Of a DNA stretch of 64,000 nt, positions 19,722-27,521 are shown in pieces. The stretch covers positions 1,980,540 through 2,044,539 of the forward strand of contig NZ_FPCJ01000001.1 in NCBI RefSeq assembly GCF_900116565.1, in the 5' to 3' direction. The notes beneath the pieces were generated by a model. It searched no databases, was not told where the DNA came from, and saw nothing but the letters and a program-made list of their open reading frames with translations. Made by a program: the position numbers and the translations under genes. The stretch is from Thermoflavifilum thermophilum (GTDB lineage Bacteria > Bacteroidota > Bacteroidia > Chitinophagales > Chitinophagaceae). Each line of letters opens with the position of its first letter. Positions within the stretch are counted from its first letter, which is position 1.

Positions 19722-20852
19722 TTAACTAAAAAAACGACGTATTTTTTCAATAATAAAATCTTGCTGTTCATCATCAAGTTCTGTATGCATGGGTAAAGAT
19801 AATACCCGCTCCGAAAGCCACTCGGTTGTTTTCAGGGAATGTGCAATATAGGGCAGTGAACTAAACATTTTTTGCTGGTGGCAGGGCACTGGATAATAAA
19901 TCATGGTAGGAATGCCTTGCTGGGCCAGATATTGTTGGAGGGCACTTCTTTGATCTGGGGGCACCAGAATGGTATATTGGTGAAACACATGAGTGCAGTA
20001 ATCGGCTCGATGAGGTATTGTGATTTGCGGAATATTGGCAAAGCCTGCATCATAGCGGTTTGCAGCTTGCTGACGAGCAGCAATGTATTGGTCCAGATAA
20101 CGCAGTTTCACATCCAGGATGGCAGCCTGAATACTGTCCAATCGCGAATTGCAGCCCACCAGATCGTGATAATATCGCTGGCTTTGGCCGTGATTGGCAA
20201 TCATGCGAATTTTTTCAGCCAATGCATCATCGTGGGTGCATATAGCTCCCGCATCGCCGTAAGCTCCCAGGTTTTTGGAGGGAAAAAAGGAAGTACAGCC
20301 GATATGCCCCATAGTACCTGTTTTTCGAGATGAACCGTCTTTGAAACGATAGCAGCAGCCAATGGCCTGTGCATTGTCTTCGATAACAGCCAGATGATGG
20401 GCCTTGGCCAGTTCCAGCAAAGGTTGCATATCCACGCTCTGGCCAAACAGGTGCACGGGAACAATGGCTTTTGTGCGTGGAGTAATAGCCTGGCGCACAG
20501 CTTCCACATCCATGCAAAAGGTATGGGGGTCCACATCCACAAACACTGGCTTAAGTTTCAGCAGGGCAATCACTTCTGCTGTGGCAATGTAAGTAAATGA
20601 AGGCGTGATAACTTCATCGCCGGGTTGCAAATCCAGCGCCATCATGGCTATTTGCAATGCATCTGTACCATTGGCACAGGGAATGACATGTTTTACATCC
20701 AAATATGCCTGGAGATGTGCTGCAAATGCATGTACCTGCGGTCCTTGAATGAATGCGCAACTTTCCAATACTTCGGATATGGCTTTATCAATTTCGGATT
20801 TGATTTTCTGATATTGCCTTTTCAGGTCAACCATCTGAATAGGTGAATGCAT
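19722..20852 (-). CDS. DegT/DnrJ/EryC1/StrS family aminotransferase
   Basis: A 376-residue PLP-dependent sugar aminotransferase-family protein. The PLP lysine is K193 in SFFPSKNLGAYGDAG, where this family has its SxxKxLxxxGxGG-type motif. GTDALQIAM (62-70), PSFTYIATAE (84-93) and EDNAQAIG (158-165) match cofactor-contact regions. Members aminate 4-keto or 3-keto nucleotide sugars. Context next to ugd, decarboxylase and rmlB suggests such a substrate, which is inference. The frame is open nine codons further to an ATG at 20879, but a TAnnTTTG box at 20877-20884 puts the RNA start inside that extension, so the start giving MHSPIQMVDL is preferred. Confidence 0.88.
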   Translation of the reverse strand: MHSPIQMVDLKRQYQKIKSEIDKAISEVLESCAFIQGPQVHAFAAHLQAYLDVKHVIPCANGTDALQIAMMALDLQPGDEVITPSFTYIATAEVIALLKLKPVFVDVDPHTFCMDVEAVRQAITPRTKAIVPVHLFGQSVDMQPLLELAKAHHLAVIEDNAQAIGCCYRFKDGSSRKTGTMGHIGCTSFFPSKNLGAYGDAGAICTHDDALAEKIRMIANHGQSQRYYHDLVGCNSRLDSIQAAILDVKLRYLDQYIAARQQAANRYDAGFANIPQITIPHRADYCTHVFHQYTILVPPDQRSALQQYLAQQGIPTMIYYPVPCHQQKMFSSLPYIAHSLKTTEWLSERVLSLPMHTELDDEQQDFIIEKIRRFFS

Positions 20853-20876
20853 GGTAAGTTGGTTATTGATTGGTGG

Positions 20877-20884
20877 CAAACTTA
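20877..20884 (-). promoter_or_regulatory. promoter box for the aminotransferase gene
   Basis: TAAGTTTG on the minus strand, a perfect TAnnTTTG. The expected RNA start near 20870 lies about 18 bases before the chosen ATG at 20852. No convincing -33 box is visible. Confidence 0.45.
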
Positions 20885-20954
20885 CTAAAATACATGGAGA
20901 GGGCTGTACCGGGAAGATGGCAGCGTCTCAAAAATCTATTCCGGTTGAAGGGAT

Positions 20955-20962
20955 TATTTTTG
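20955..20962 (+). promoter_or_regulatory. possible promoter box for waaA
   Basis: TATTTTTG matches TAnnTTTG and ends only seven bases before the ATG at 20970. If active it would yield a leaderless or near-leaderless mRNA. The -33 region is poor, so a chance match is possible. Confidence 0.3.
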
Positions 20963-20969
20963 CCGGACG

Positions 20970-22226
20970 ATGCGCTGGCTTTATTATCTGGGAATCAGGC
21001 TGTATGTGTGGGGTATCAGGCTTGCAGCCCTGTGGATGCCCAAAGCAAGGCTTTGGATCCGGGGCCGCAGGCTACAGCAGCGGTTGATGGATGACTGGCA
21101 GCTACCACAAAATCGTCGCCGTATCTGGATGCATTGTGCTTCAGCCGGAGAGTATGAACAGGGAAGACCTGTGCTGGAAGCTATCCGCAAGCTCTGCCCG
21201 GATGCTTTTTTGATCGTCAGTTTTTTTTCTCCCTCCGGATATGAAGCCCGTAAATCAGATACCCTGCCGGATCTGAAGGTATATTTGCCTGCTGATTTGC
21301 CGGGCAAGGCTGAGGTATTTTTAAACAAATTCCGTCCACACCTGGCTTTATTTGTGAAATATGAATTCTGGTATGGATATATTCATGCCCTGCAAGAGCA
21401 AAAAATTCCCTGCATCCTGATTTCAGCCCGGTTTGAACACAGATCATTTTTTTTCAGGTTATACCAGCCGTTTTTCATTCGGTTGTTAAAATCCTTTACC
21501 CATATTTTCGTTCAGGATACATCGTCGGCGCAATGGTTACTGAAGCAGGGCGTTAGCCAGGTTGAAGTGAGTGGAGATACCCGGTTTGACAGGGTTTTGC
21601 AGATCGCAGCCCAATGGCAGCCCGATCAGGTGGTTGAACGTTTTCTGCAGGGCAGGAAGGCCATTGTGGCCGGAAGCACCTGGCCGGAAGATGAACAATT
21701 ATGGATTGATTGCGTAAGGCAGATGGATTTGGAATGTCCGATGATTATGGTACCGCATGAAATCCGGGATAAACACATCGCACAACTTTTATCCAGGTGG
21801 CCAGGCAAGGGGATTCGATACAGCGAATTAACAACTATAGCGGAACAAAATATTGACTCATTTGATTTGCTGGTGGTAGATAAAATGGGTTTATTAGCCA
21901 GGATATATGCTTATGGGTGGCTGGCTTATGTGGGTGGTGGATTTGGTGCCGGTATTCACAATATTCTGGAAGCAGCTGTGTATGGCATTCCTGTGTTGTT
22001 TGGCCCGCGTTACCAGTCGTTTCGCGAGGCGCGGGAGCTGGTGCGGTTGGGAGCGGCATTTTCCGTACACGACACACGTTCGATGACACAATTGCTGGAT
22101 CAACTCAGTCGGGCCGATCTGGCGGACATGGGCGCCATAGCTGGCCACTATGTGAAAACGCAGGCCGGGGCTACCGAAAAGATTGTAAACTATCTGGCAG
22201 AAAATCGTTTTTTGACAATGGCATAA
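20970..22226 (+). CDS. waaA: 3-deoxy-D-manno-octulosonic acid transferase (lipid A Kdo transferase)
   Basis: A 418-residue GT30-family enzyme that transfers Kdo from CMP-Kdo to lipid IVA on the inner leaflet of the inner membrane. An N-terminal hydrophobic anchor spans about 4-22. The family motif HCASAGEYEQG (55-65) contains the catalytic Glu61. Further conserved points are KYEFWYGYIHAL, GSTWPEDEQLW in the second Rossmann domain and GGGFGAGIHNILEAAVYG near the C-terminus. The ATG at 20970 gives the usual anchor. Its 3' end overlaps the converging unknown gene by 37 bases. It shows that the organism makes Kdo-containing LPS. Confidence 0.94.
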   Translation: MRWLYYLGIRLYVWGIRLAALWMPKARLWIRGRRLQQRLMDDWQLPQNRRRIWMHCASAGEYEQGRPVLEAIRKLCPDAFLIVSFFSPSGYEARKSDTLPDLKVYLPADLPGKAEVFLNKFRPHLALFVKYEFWYGYIHALQEQKIPCILISARFEHRSFFFRLYQPFFIRLLKSFTHIFVQDTSSAQWLLKQGVSQVEVSGDTRFDRVLQIAAQWQPDQVVERFLQGRKAIVAGSTWPEDEQLWIDCVRQMDLECPMIMVPHEIRDKHIAQLLSRWPGKGIRYSELTTIAEQNIDSFDLLVVDKMGLLARIYAYGWLAYVGGGFGAGIHNILEAAVYGIPVLFGPRYQSFREARELVRLGAAFSVHDTRSMTQLLDQLSRADLADMGAIAGHYVKTQAGATEKIVNYLAENRFLTMA

Positions 22227-22819
22227 AATGCTTCTGCAGTGGGATCCTTTTCTTTCCACTGATAGCGCGTTTGCAGGTGATCAGCAATCCATTGCCGGGC
22301 TTCATCCCAGGATGTGCAGCTGTTAAGGGTTTCAATAGCCTGATCATAACTTTGGTAATCATTTGCAAACAGCTCAGAAATAAACAAAAAGCGATCGTTG
22401 ATGCCAATGGCTTTACGCAAATCAGGTACCGGTGCATGGCTTAATTTTTCGGCAAGCTCGGTGGCCGGCTGTTTCAAGCGGTCGTTGAGAGAAGGATTTT
22501 TCATGCCCATTCGTTCATTGATTTCCTGCACCAGCGGGGTAGAATTTGTTGCAACTTCGGGCTCCGGCGGGGGAGTGGGTTCGGGTGTTGATGCAGAAGC
22601 CGGAACATGTGTGCGCTCAGCCGGCTGGCGGCTGGGTGGAATCACGGCAATACGCTGGGAACGGGTGGCTGCAACCTGCAGATGTTGGCTGGTAATAGCC
22701 TGCAGCAGTTGCTGATACAAGACATGGGTGCAATGCAGCAAGCTTGTCAGCTCGGCTTGTTGCTGTTTTAGTTGCTGCAATTGGTCAATCAACGCTTCAA
22801 TTTCTGAAGGAACAGACAT
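22190..22819 (-). CDS. conserved hypothetical protein with N-terminal coiled coil
   Basis: A 209-residue protein of unknown function. Residues 5-50 form a Q/L-rich coiled coil. Residues 60-95 are a Pro/Thr/Ser-rich linker that looks disordered. The C-terminal half (about 100-209) is compact, with [19 protein letters not shown] (130-148) and a final [12 protein letters not shown] recognise this C-terminal block as common in otherwise unnamed Bacteroidota proteins, but I cannot assign a role. No signal peptide or membrane segment is present, so it is probably cytoplasmic. The gene runs toward waaA and shares its last 37 bases with it, and it is divergent from tdk with a 39-base gap. Confidence 0.8.
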   Translation of the reverse strand: MSVPSEIEALIDQLQQLKQQQAELTSLLHCTHVLYQQLLQAITSQHLQVAATRSQRIAVIPPSRQPAERTHVPASASTPEPTPPPEPEVATNSTPLVQEINERMGMKNPSLNDRLKQPATELAEKLSHAPVPDLRKAIGINDRFLFISELFANDYQSYDQAIETLNSCTSWDEARQWIADHLQTRYQWKEKDPTAEAFYAIVKKRFSAR

Positions 22820-22858
22820 AGCTTATTTTATTCAGGCATTATACAAAAATCGGATATT

Positions 22859-23431
22859 ATGTTTATTGAACCTATGATGCCGGGCGAAAATATTGGCTGG
22901 ATTGAAGTTATTTGTGGTTCTATGTTTTCCGGTAAAACGGAAGAACTGATCCGGCGTCTGCGACGGGTACAGATAGCCCAGCAGAAAGTTCAGATATTCA
23001 AACCGGCTGTGGATGTGCGATATCATGAGCAACACATTGTTTCGCATGATGAAAACAGCATACCGTCCATTCCTGTGCATCACTCGCATCAGTTGTTGCT
23101 GCTGTGTGGGGATGCCCAGGTGATTGGTATTGACGAAGCTCAGTTTTTTGACGAAGGTCTGCCGGAGGTATGTGACCAGCTTGCCTACCGAGGCATACGG
23201 GTGATTGTGGCCGGACTGGATATGGATTACCAGGGTCGCCCCTTTGGCCCGATGCCGGCTTTGCTTGCAAAAGCAGAATACATCACCAAGTTGCATGCCA
23301 TCTGTGTGCGATGCGGCAATATAGCCAGCTATTCCTACCGCAAAACCAGCCATGACCAAACCATACTGCTGGGCGAAAAAGATATTTACGAACCCCGCTG
23401 CCGCAAATGTTTTATGGAAGGCAACTCATGA
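22859..23431 (+). CDS. tdk: thymidine kinase
   Basis: A 190-residue type II thymidine kinase that phosphorylates thymidine to dTMP in the salvage pathway. The P-loop GSMFSGKT is at 20-27. The catalytic-base region is GIDEAQFFD and the lasso/substrate loop is [15 protein letters not shown]. Zinc-binding cysteines are visible as CVRCG and CRKCF near the C-terminus. The start at 22859 gives a short N-terminal extension; an in-frame ATG at 22874 or 22877 is possible. It converges with the GtrA-like gene after 30 bases. Confidence 0.95.
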   Translation: MFIEPMMPGENIGWIEVICGSMFSGKTEELIRRLRRVQIAQQKVQIFKPAVDVRYHEQHIVSHDENSIPSIPVHHSHQLLLLCGDAQVIGIDEAQFFDEGLPEVCDQLAYRGIRVIVAGLDMDYQGRPFGPMPALLAKAEYITKLHAICVRCGNIASYSYRKTSHDQTILLGEKDIYEPRCRKCFMEGNS

Positions 23432-23461
23432 CTCTTCATGGCCGGCTTTGGCCTGTTCCCA

Positions 23462-23947
23462 TCAGGCTGGCTGGGTTTTGATGCGAAACGTAAAATGTTT
23501 CTGTGTAAGAAAACTAAAAGTGGCTACCAGCACGGTAGTAGCTATCTTGCCCAGGGTGGGATACCAATGCCAGGTATTCACAAATAATTTCAGAAATACA
23601 TAATTCAGCACGATGCATGCGCCCACCAGCAGCAGATAACGAAACAACTGTACTCGTCCTCTTAACTCGGATTCCGGAAACACGATAAATTTTGACAAGG
23701 AAAATCCTGTTGGAAAACTTACACAAAAAGCCATCAGAAAGGCAGCAATAGGGGCACTGATCGTAAGACTTCCTACATGCAGCATCTGTTCATGCAGGAT
23801 AAAATGATAACTGATGAAATACATCAGAATATCCACACCATTGGAGAAGCTGCCACAAAACAGATATCGGAAGGTACGCAGCGGTAGCCAGGAACGAAAC
23901 ACTGGCCAGTAAAAGAAATCAATGATCCGAAGAATAAACTGCCTCAT
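23462..23947 (-). CDS. GtrA-like four-helix membrane protein
   Basis: About 161 residues with four predicted membrane helices and the GtrA-family pattern: FRYLFCGSFSNGVDILMYF in the first helix pair and a C-terminal TLGKIATTVLVATFSFLTQKHFTF. GtrA-like proteins are thought to help flip lipid-linked sugars such as undecaprenyl-phosphate-glucose across the inner membrane, though function varies. The frame is open to an ATG at 23971, but a perfect -7 box covers that codon, so I prefer the internal ATG at 23947 (MRQFILRII); 23953 is also possible. It converges on tdk. Confidence 0.85.
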   Translation of the reverse strand: MRQFILRIIDFFYWPVFRSWLPLRTFRYLFCGSFSNGVDILMYFISYHFILHEQMLHVGSLTISAPIAAFLMAFCVSFPTGFSLSKFIVFPESELRGRVQLFRYLLLVGACIVLNYVFLKLFVNTWHWYPTLGKIATTVLVATFSFLTQKHFTFRIKTQPA

Positions 23948-23968
23948 CTGCATAGGACGCAAATGCCG

Positions 23969-23976
23969 CAAAGGTA
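23969..23976 (-). promoter_or_regulatory. promoter box for the GtrA-like gene
   Basis: TACCTTTG on the minus strand is a perfect TAnnTTTG box. The predicted RNA start near 23963 lies downstream of the most upstream ATG and supports a start at 23953 or 23947. Confidence 0.45.
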
Positions 23977-24084
23977 TAAAGAAACCCGCCCATCCACAGC
24001 ATTTTTTACATCAAGCCCATGAAAAATTCTGTTTTCGATATGTTTTAATCTGTATAAAATCATTTCACAGGATGCAATAATGGC

Positions 24085-24099
24085 GATCTATCATAGATC
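24085..24099. promoter_or_regulatory. 15-base palindrome upstream of ccmB
   Basis: GATCTAT-C-ATAGATC is a perfect seven-plus-one-plus-seven palindrome. With a single central base it cannot form a stable RNA hairpin, so a DNA-binding site for a dimeric regulator is more likely. It lies about 77 bases upstream of the ccmB -7 box. Confidence 0.35.
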
Positions 24100-24175
24100 C
24101 GGATATCATCATGCACAGATACGGGCAGATGATAACCATTCTTCAGAAAAACCGATTTCCGTTTAGCAGGAAATG

Positions 24176-24183
24176 TAACTTTG
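24176..24183 (+). promoter_or_regulatory. promoter box for ccmB
   Basis: TAACTTTG, a perfect TAnnTTTG box, 34 bases before the ccmB start. TTTC at 24156-24159 is a weak candidate for the -33 element. Confidence 0.5.
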
Positions 24184-24217
24184 AAGATTATTATATCAGC
24201 AAGCAGAAGATTCCGTT

Positions 24218-24877
24218 ATGCAAACTATCAAGCAAATCCTGGCATTGGTACAGAAAGATCTGATGCAGGAATGGCGTCAGAAATATGCTTTTTATGGCTT
24301 ACTGCTTTATGTAGCATCCACCGTGTTCGTCATGTATATGCTACTGCACCAGCCTGCAGACAAGGTATGGAACGCGTTGTTCTGGGTAACTTTATTGTTT
24401 ATCAGCGTAAATGCTGTTGCACGGAGCTTTCTTCAGGAAACAACTGGAAGAATGTTGTTTTACTATCAGATGTGCACGCCCGAAGTATTCATGATTGGCA
24501 AGATGTTGTACCATGTATTGCTGATGGCTATCATGAGTTTGATGTGCTGGTTGTTGTATATCTGGTTTTTGGGTAATCCGTTGATTCGTTTGGGATATTT
24601 CGTGGGATTATGTGTGATGGGAGGAAGCAGCTTGGGTATTGCCTTTACATTGCTGGCCGCCATAGCTGCTCGAGCCGGTCAGAATGCAGCTCTGATGGCC
24701 ATTCTGGGTTTTCCAATCATGATTCCTTTGTTGATGTTGCTTACCCGTATTTCTGAAATTGCATTTCAGGAAGTGTATCAGCCAGGCCTTATAAAAATGT
24801 GGTGGATGCTGGGAAGTTTGGATGTGTTTATCATCGCCCTTTCATTGATATTGTTTCGTTATCTGTGGAAAAATTAA
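24218..24877 (+). CDS. ccmB: haem exporter subunit CcmB
   Basis: A 219-residue polytopic membrane protein with six hydrophobic spans, the size and profile of CcmB. CcmB is the permease of the CcmABCDE system that passes haem to CcmE for c-type cytochrome maturation. The N-terminal soluble part LVQKDLMQEWRQKYAFYG carries the conserved KDL-x-EWR pattern, followed by FWVTLLFISVNAVARSF and the FPIMIPLLMLLT segment. ccmC and ccmD follow downstream after a 172-base gap with its own promoter box. The ATPase CcmA is not encoded next to it. Confidence 0.9.
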   Translation: MQTIKQILALVQKDLMQEWRQKYAFYGLLLYVASTVFVMYMLLHQPADKVWNALFWVTLLFISVNAVARSFLQETTGRMLFYYQMCTPEVFMIGKMLYHVLLMAIMSLMCWLLYIWFLGNPLIRLGYFVGLCVMGGSSLGIAFTLLAAIAARAGQNAALMAILGFPIMIPLLMLLTRISEIAFQEVYQPGLIKMWWMLGSLDVFIIALSLILFRYLWKN

Positions 24878-25015
24878 ACAAAATGTAGGGTAACATTTTC
24901 TTTCTTTGATATTTGCCCAATGGCAGTTCCGTTTTGTTGATAAATCATCTGCAGAGATGGTTATGTATCGGATAAACAAAAGGTTAAAAAGCCATCAAAT
25001 CACAGAAACTTATAG

Positions 25016-25023
25016 TAGCTTTG
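25016..25023 (+). promoter_or_regulatory. promoter box for ccmC-ccmD
   Basis: TAGCTTTG, a perfect TAnnTTTG box, 26 bases before the ccmC start. It suggests ccmC is not only dependent on ccmB transcription. Confidence 0.5.
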
Positions 25024-25049
25024 GGCATTGAAACAATCAGCAGCAAATC

Positions 25050-25712
25050 ATGAAAACATACTGGTGGAAGGCATTGTGTATCGTTCTGTTGCTTTACACT
25101 TTGATTGCAGGATTGCTGATGCCTGTTCCAGCCAAGGATATTCTCAACGAAACCATTCGCAATCTGCATTTCCACGTGCCCATGTGGTTTACCATGATTG
25201 TGTTGTTTGGCATTTCCTGTGTCAGTTCCATTCAATATCTGCGAAAAGGCTCTTTGCAAAAAGATATTGTGGCTGTTGAAACCGCCAATGTGGGATTGTT
25301 GTTTGGTATCATGGGACTGATCACCGGTGCTATCTGGGCCAATTACACGTGGGGGGCGCCCTGGAGTGATGATATCAAGCAGTTGTGCACGGCCATTGCC
25401 TTGCTCATGTATTTTGCCTATTTTGTATTGCGTAGTTCGTTTACCGATATTGACAAGCGGGCAAGGGTGAGTGCGGTATACAATGTGTTTGCTTTCGCTA
25501 TGCTTTTCCCGCTGATTTTCATCATTCCCCGGCTGACTGATTCCCTGCATCCCGGTAACGGGGGCAATCCGGCTTTCAGCCAGTATGATCTGGATAATGA
25601 GCTCAGAAAAGTGTTTTATCCGGCAGTGGTAGGATGGATTTTGCTGGGTATCTGGATTGCACAGATCCGGATTCGCATGCGCCTGCTGAACCTGAAATCC
25701 TTTCTTTCATGA
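25050..25712 (+). CDS. ccmC: haem handling protein CcmC
   Basis: A 220-residue membrane protein of the CcmC/CcsA superfamily with six spans. It loads haem on CcmE at the periplasmic face. The tryptophan-rich haem loop appears as AIWANYTWGAPWSDD (about 91-105), and conserved histidines flank it (HFHVPMW near 41-47 and H173 in SLHPGN). The stop codon overlaps the ccmD start (ATGA at 25709-25712), so the two are translationally coupled. Confidence 0.92.
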   Translation: MKTYWWKALCIVLLLYTLIAGLLMPVPAKDILNETIRNLHFHVPMWFTMIVLFGISCVSSIQYLRKGSLQKDIVAVETANVGLLFGIMGLITGAIWANYTWGAPWSDDIKQLCTAIALLMYFAYFVLRSSFTDIDKRARVSAVYNVFAFAMLFPLIFIIPRLTDSLHPGNGGNPAFSQYDLDNELRKVFYPAVVGWILLGIWIAQIRIRMRLLNLKSFLS

Positions 25713-25942
25713 ATATGTTGTCATACGTTGCATCGGTCGTCCTCCAGGTACCGGACAAGGGTCCGGAAATGGCCACTCTGATGCGCAGCAATGGAAAAAT
25801 TTATGTGGTGGTGGCTGTGATTGTCGTGATATGGTTGGGAGTATTGTTGTATCTCATCAGTATTGACCGCAAGCTTTCACAGCTGGAAAAGGCCGAGAAG
25901 GAAAAAAATCGCACACGCCAAACTCCGACTTCCGTGGTTTGA
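25709..25942 (+). CDS. ccmD: CcmD-like small membrane protein
   Basis: A 77-residue protein with one hydrophobic span at about 31-51, followed by a charged helix ([15 protein letters not shown]). This is the topology of CcmD, the small subunit that stabilises the CcmABC-CcmE complex. The ATG overlaps the ccmC stop in an ATGA arrangement, which fixes the start and supports the role. Sequence similarity in such a short protein is weak, so the call rests on topology and position. The first 25 residues have no clear counterpart in proteobacterial CcmD. Confidence 0.75.
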   Translation: MNMLSYVASVVLQVPDKGPEMATLMRSNGKIYVVVAVIVVIWLGVLLYLISIDRKLSQLEKAEKEKNRTRQTPTSVV

Positions 25943-25991
25943 CCCTGCAAAACGGATTATTTCTGATTCCCGAAAAATAAATTTCAAAGCC

Positions 25992-27452
25992 ATGCTAACT
26001 TCAGATCAAGTCACTACAAATCATCCCGCACAGGGGCCTGTAAAAAAGCCATATAGTTTTTTCCACAATGTGGAGATGTGGTTCGACAAGGCCGCCCGTT
26101 TTACCAAATGGGAAAAAGGCATCCTGGAGCAAATCAAGGCCTGCAATGCCGTTTACCGCATGCGTTTTCCGGTGAAAATCGGCGATCATATTGAAGTTAT
26201 TGAAGCTTATCGGGTGCAGCATTCGCATCACAAACTGCCCTGCAAGGGCGGCATTCGCTACAGCGAAGAAGTGAATCAGGATGAGGTGATGGCCCTGGCC
26301 GCACTGATGACCTATAAGTGTGCCATCGTGAACGTGCCTTTTGGCGGAGCTAAGGGTGGTATCCGCATCAACCCCAAAAAATATTCCGTGTATGAGCTGG
26401 AAAAAATTACCCGGCGGTACACGTCTGAACTGATCAAGAAAAACTTTATCGGTCCGGGCATTGATGTACCGGCGCCCGACTACGGTACCGGGGAAAGGGA
26501 AATGAGCTGGATCCTGGACACGTACCTGAGCCTGAAACCCGGCGAACTGGATGGCTTGGGTTGCGTAACCGGCAAGCCCGTTTCCCAGGGCGGTGTGCGG
26601 GGCCGGAAGGAAGCTACTGGCAGGGGCGTGTTCTATGGCTTGCGGGAAGTGCTGAGCCATAAGGAAGATATGAAACGCATCGGCCTGGAACCTGGTGTGG
26701 AAGGCAAAACCGTGATTGTGCAGGGACTGGGCAATGTGGGCTATCATACCGCGAAATTCTTCTACGAAGCCGGAGCCAAAATCATTTGCCTGATTGAATG
26801 GGATGCGGCCATTTACAATCCCAAGGGTCTGAATCCCGATGAAGTGGTGAAGTTCCGCGAAGAAACCGGCTCCATTAAGAATTTTCCGGGTGCACAAACC
26901 CTGCGCCGCAATACCGATGGGCTTGAGCTGGAATGCGATATCCTGATTCCAGCAGCACTGGAAAATGTGATTGATGCCGATAATGCTCCCCGCATCAAGG
27001 CCAAAATCATCGGCGAAGCCGCCAATGGCCCGCTGACCATAGAAGCCGATGAAATCCTGCTCAAAAAAAATGTGCTGGTAGTTCCGGATGTGTTTCTCAA
27101 TGCTGGTGGTGTAACGGTTTCCTATTTTGAATGGCTGAAAAATCTGCAGCATGTGCGCTACGGCCGCATTGAAAAAAGATTCACAGCCAACTTGAATCAC
27201 CTCATTTTGGAACAAATTGAAAAAAATACTGGCAAGCCTGTAGATGAATCCCATCGCCGCCTCATTGAGCATGGCCCGGATGAAATTGATCTGGTCAACT
27301 CCGGCCTGGAAGAAACCATGATTGAGGCCGTGCAGGAAATCCGCGAAATCTGGCATTCGCATCCCGATATTCCCGATATGCGCACGGCAGCTTTTGTGAA
27401 CGCCATCAACAAGATTGGCGAAGCCTATGCCCAATTGGGTATTTTCCCATAA
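25992..27452 (+). CDS. gdhA: Glu/Leu/Phe/Val family glutamate dehydrogenase
   Basis: A 486-residue amino acid dehydrogenase that interconverts glutamate and 2-oxoglutarate plus ammonia. The substrate-binding region has K85 in [11 protein letters not shown]109 in MTYKCAIV and K121 in FGGAKGGI. The conserved Asp is D163 in VPAPDYGTG. The dinucleotide motif is [12 protein letters not shown]. The length and the [12 protein letters not shown] variant resemble the large Bacteroidota form. The frame is open 43 codons upstream, but that segment overlaps ccmD and does not look conserved, so the ATG at 25992 (MLTSDQVTT) was chosen. Cofactor preference cannot be read with confidence. Confidence 0.93.
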   Translation: MLTSDQVTTNHPAQGPVKKPYSFFHNVEMWFDKAARFTKWEKGILEQIKACNAVYRMRFPVKIGDHIEVIEAYRVQHSHHKLPCKGGIRYSEEVNQDEVMALAALMTYKCAIVNVPFGGAKGGIRINPKKYSVYELEKITRRYTSELIKKNFIGPGIDVPAPDYGTGEREMSWILDTYLSLKPGELDGLGCVTGKPVSQGGVRGRKEATGRGVFYGLREVLSHKEDMKRIGLEPGVEGKTVIVQGLGNVGYHTAKFFYEAGAKIICLIEWDAAIYNPKGLNPDEVVKFREETGSIKNFPGAQTLRRNTDGLELECDILIPAALENVIDADNAPRIKAKIIGEAANGPLTIEADEILLKKNVLVVPDVFLNAGGVTVSYFEWLKNLQHVRYGRIEKRFTANLNHLILEQIEKNTGKPVDESHRRLIEHGPDEIDLVNSGLEETMIEAVQEIREIWHSHPDIPDMRTAAFVNAINKIGEAYAQLGIFP

Positions 27453-27521
27453 GCTTAGGCCCTGCCATTGGCTTAGGAGAAGACAATGTCCAGAAACTGA
27501 TCCATGGGGAAAAGGTCCCAT

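Noticed and set aside
15476-20852. Recently transferred sugar island
   Set aside because: I saw no integrase, repeat boundary, tRNA junction or clear composition break; the cluster looks resident.
26001-27521. 506-codon open frame antisense to the glutamate dehydrogenase gene
   Set aside because: It mirrors the gdhA frame, has no conserved motif, no promoter and a composition typical of an antisense shadow of a high-codon-bias gene.
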